A stretch of DNA of 64,000 nt, taken from the NCBI RefSeq assembly GCF_963677685.1, contig NZ_OY782186.1, positions 992,001 to 1,056,000 on the forward strand, read 5' to 3'. Numbering within the stretch: position 1 is the first letter of the stretch; every line of letters starts with the position of its first letter. The DNA comes from an uncultured Bacteroides sp. (GTDB taxonomy: Bacteria > Bacteroidota > Bacteroidia > Bacteroidales > Bacteroidaceae). Shown one piece after another: positions 63,872-64,000 of the stretch. The notes under the pieces are model-generated. The model worked only from the letters and a program-made list of their open reading frames with translations, was not told the DNA's origin and did not search any database. A program made the translations under genes and the position numbers.

Positions 63872-64000
63872 ATGTATTTACTTTTAAAGGAGATGATAAA
63901 GAAACATCCTAATCCTTGTGTAGATAAACATGCTGATATTACATTTGGCGGACAAAGTACATCTATTTTTCCTATACATGGCATGCCGGACAAATACATC
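63872..64000 (+). pseudogene. Fragment of a second GH43 (exo-galactanase-like) gene, cut by the window edge
   Basis: From 63902 to the window end the sequence aligns without gaps to 58829-58927 of the GH16-GH43 gene. By hand count 84 of 99 bases and 28 of 33 residues match (KHPNPCV, ADITFGGQSTS, HGMPDKYI). Upstream similarity stops abruptly inside the propeller. An ATG at 63872 is in frame but adds only ten unrelated residues. It may be a truncated paralogue continuing beyond the window. Confidence 0.7.

Overview
The window reads as chromosome of a gut-type Bacteroides or close relative (Bacteroidales). Signs are the SusC/SusD pairs, a hybrid two-component regulator, three ECF sigma/anti-sigma sets, TAnnTTTG promoter -7 elements, AT-rich spacers and a DnaK ending in EEVK. 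No rRNA, tRNA or CRISPR array was recognised.

Layout. 0.1-1.8 kb (minus): ECF sigma factor, anti-sigma-like membrane protein and a secreted DUF4252 protein. 2.0-4.7 kb (minus): housekeeping operon of a carboxynorspermidine/saccharopine dehydrogenase-like enzyme, Bcp peroxiredoxin and RecA. 4.9-7.1 kb (minus): FecCD-type permease and BtuF-like lipoprotein, with no ATPase in view. 7.4-10.9 kb (plus): DnaK and an AGCS amino-acid:sodium symporter. 10.9-12.0 kb: a junction with a nested hairpin and a decayed IS3-type transposase. 12.0-17.6 kb (plus): a compact peptide-modification cluster made of a DUF3244 protein, a radical SAM/SPASM maturase, a 77-residue Cys-containing precursor candidate, an outer-membrane beta-barrel protein and a membrane M50 protease. 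18.0-28.1 kb: endonuclease IV, an ECF sigma/FecR pair bracketed by two barrel-less carboxypeptidase-regulatory-domain proteins, Tag glycosylase, TrpB2 and a TrkH/TrkA potassium system.

28.2-59.1 kb (plus) is a large polysaccharide-utilisation region in two regulatory blocks. The first is ECF sigma, FecR, an STN-bearing SusC and SusD. The second is GH51 and GH127 arabinofuranosidases, a hybrid two-component sensor, two STN-less SusC/SusD pairs, an F5/8-type lipoprotein, a DUF1735-GH16 protein and a GH16-GH43 fusion. The enzyme set fits removal of arabinofuranosyl side chains followed by endo/exo cleavage of a beta-1,3-galactan backbone, so type II arabinogalactan is the best substrate guess. 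A beta-1,3-glucan is the main alternative for the GH16 domains.

59.1-64.0 kb is a decaying tail. It holds a DUF2007/zinc-ribbon membrane protein, an intact IS5-like element with terminal inverted repeats and a possible 6-bp target duplication, a 45-codon stump of a secreted protein, an EreA/ChaN-like secreted protein and, at the window edge, a second copy of part of the GH43 domain lacking its upstream half.

The observations most worth following are the radical SAM/M50 peptide system, the exact 22-bp tandem palindrome array ahead of the second SusC, the GH16-GH43 fusion with its broken paralogue, and the barrel-less sigma/anti-sigma transducers.
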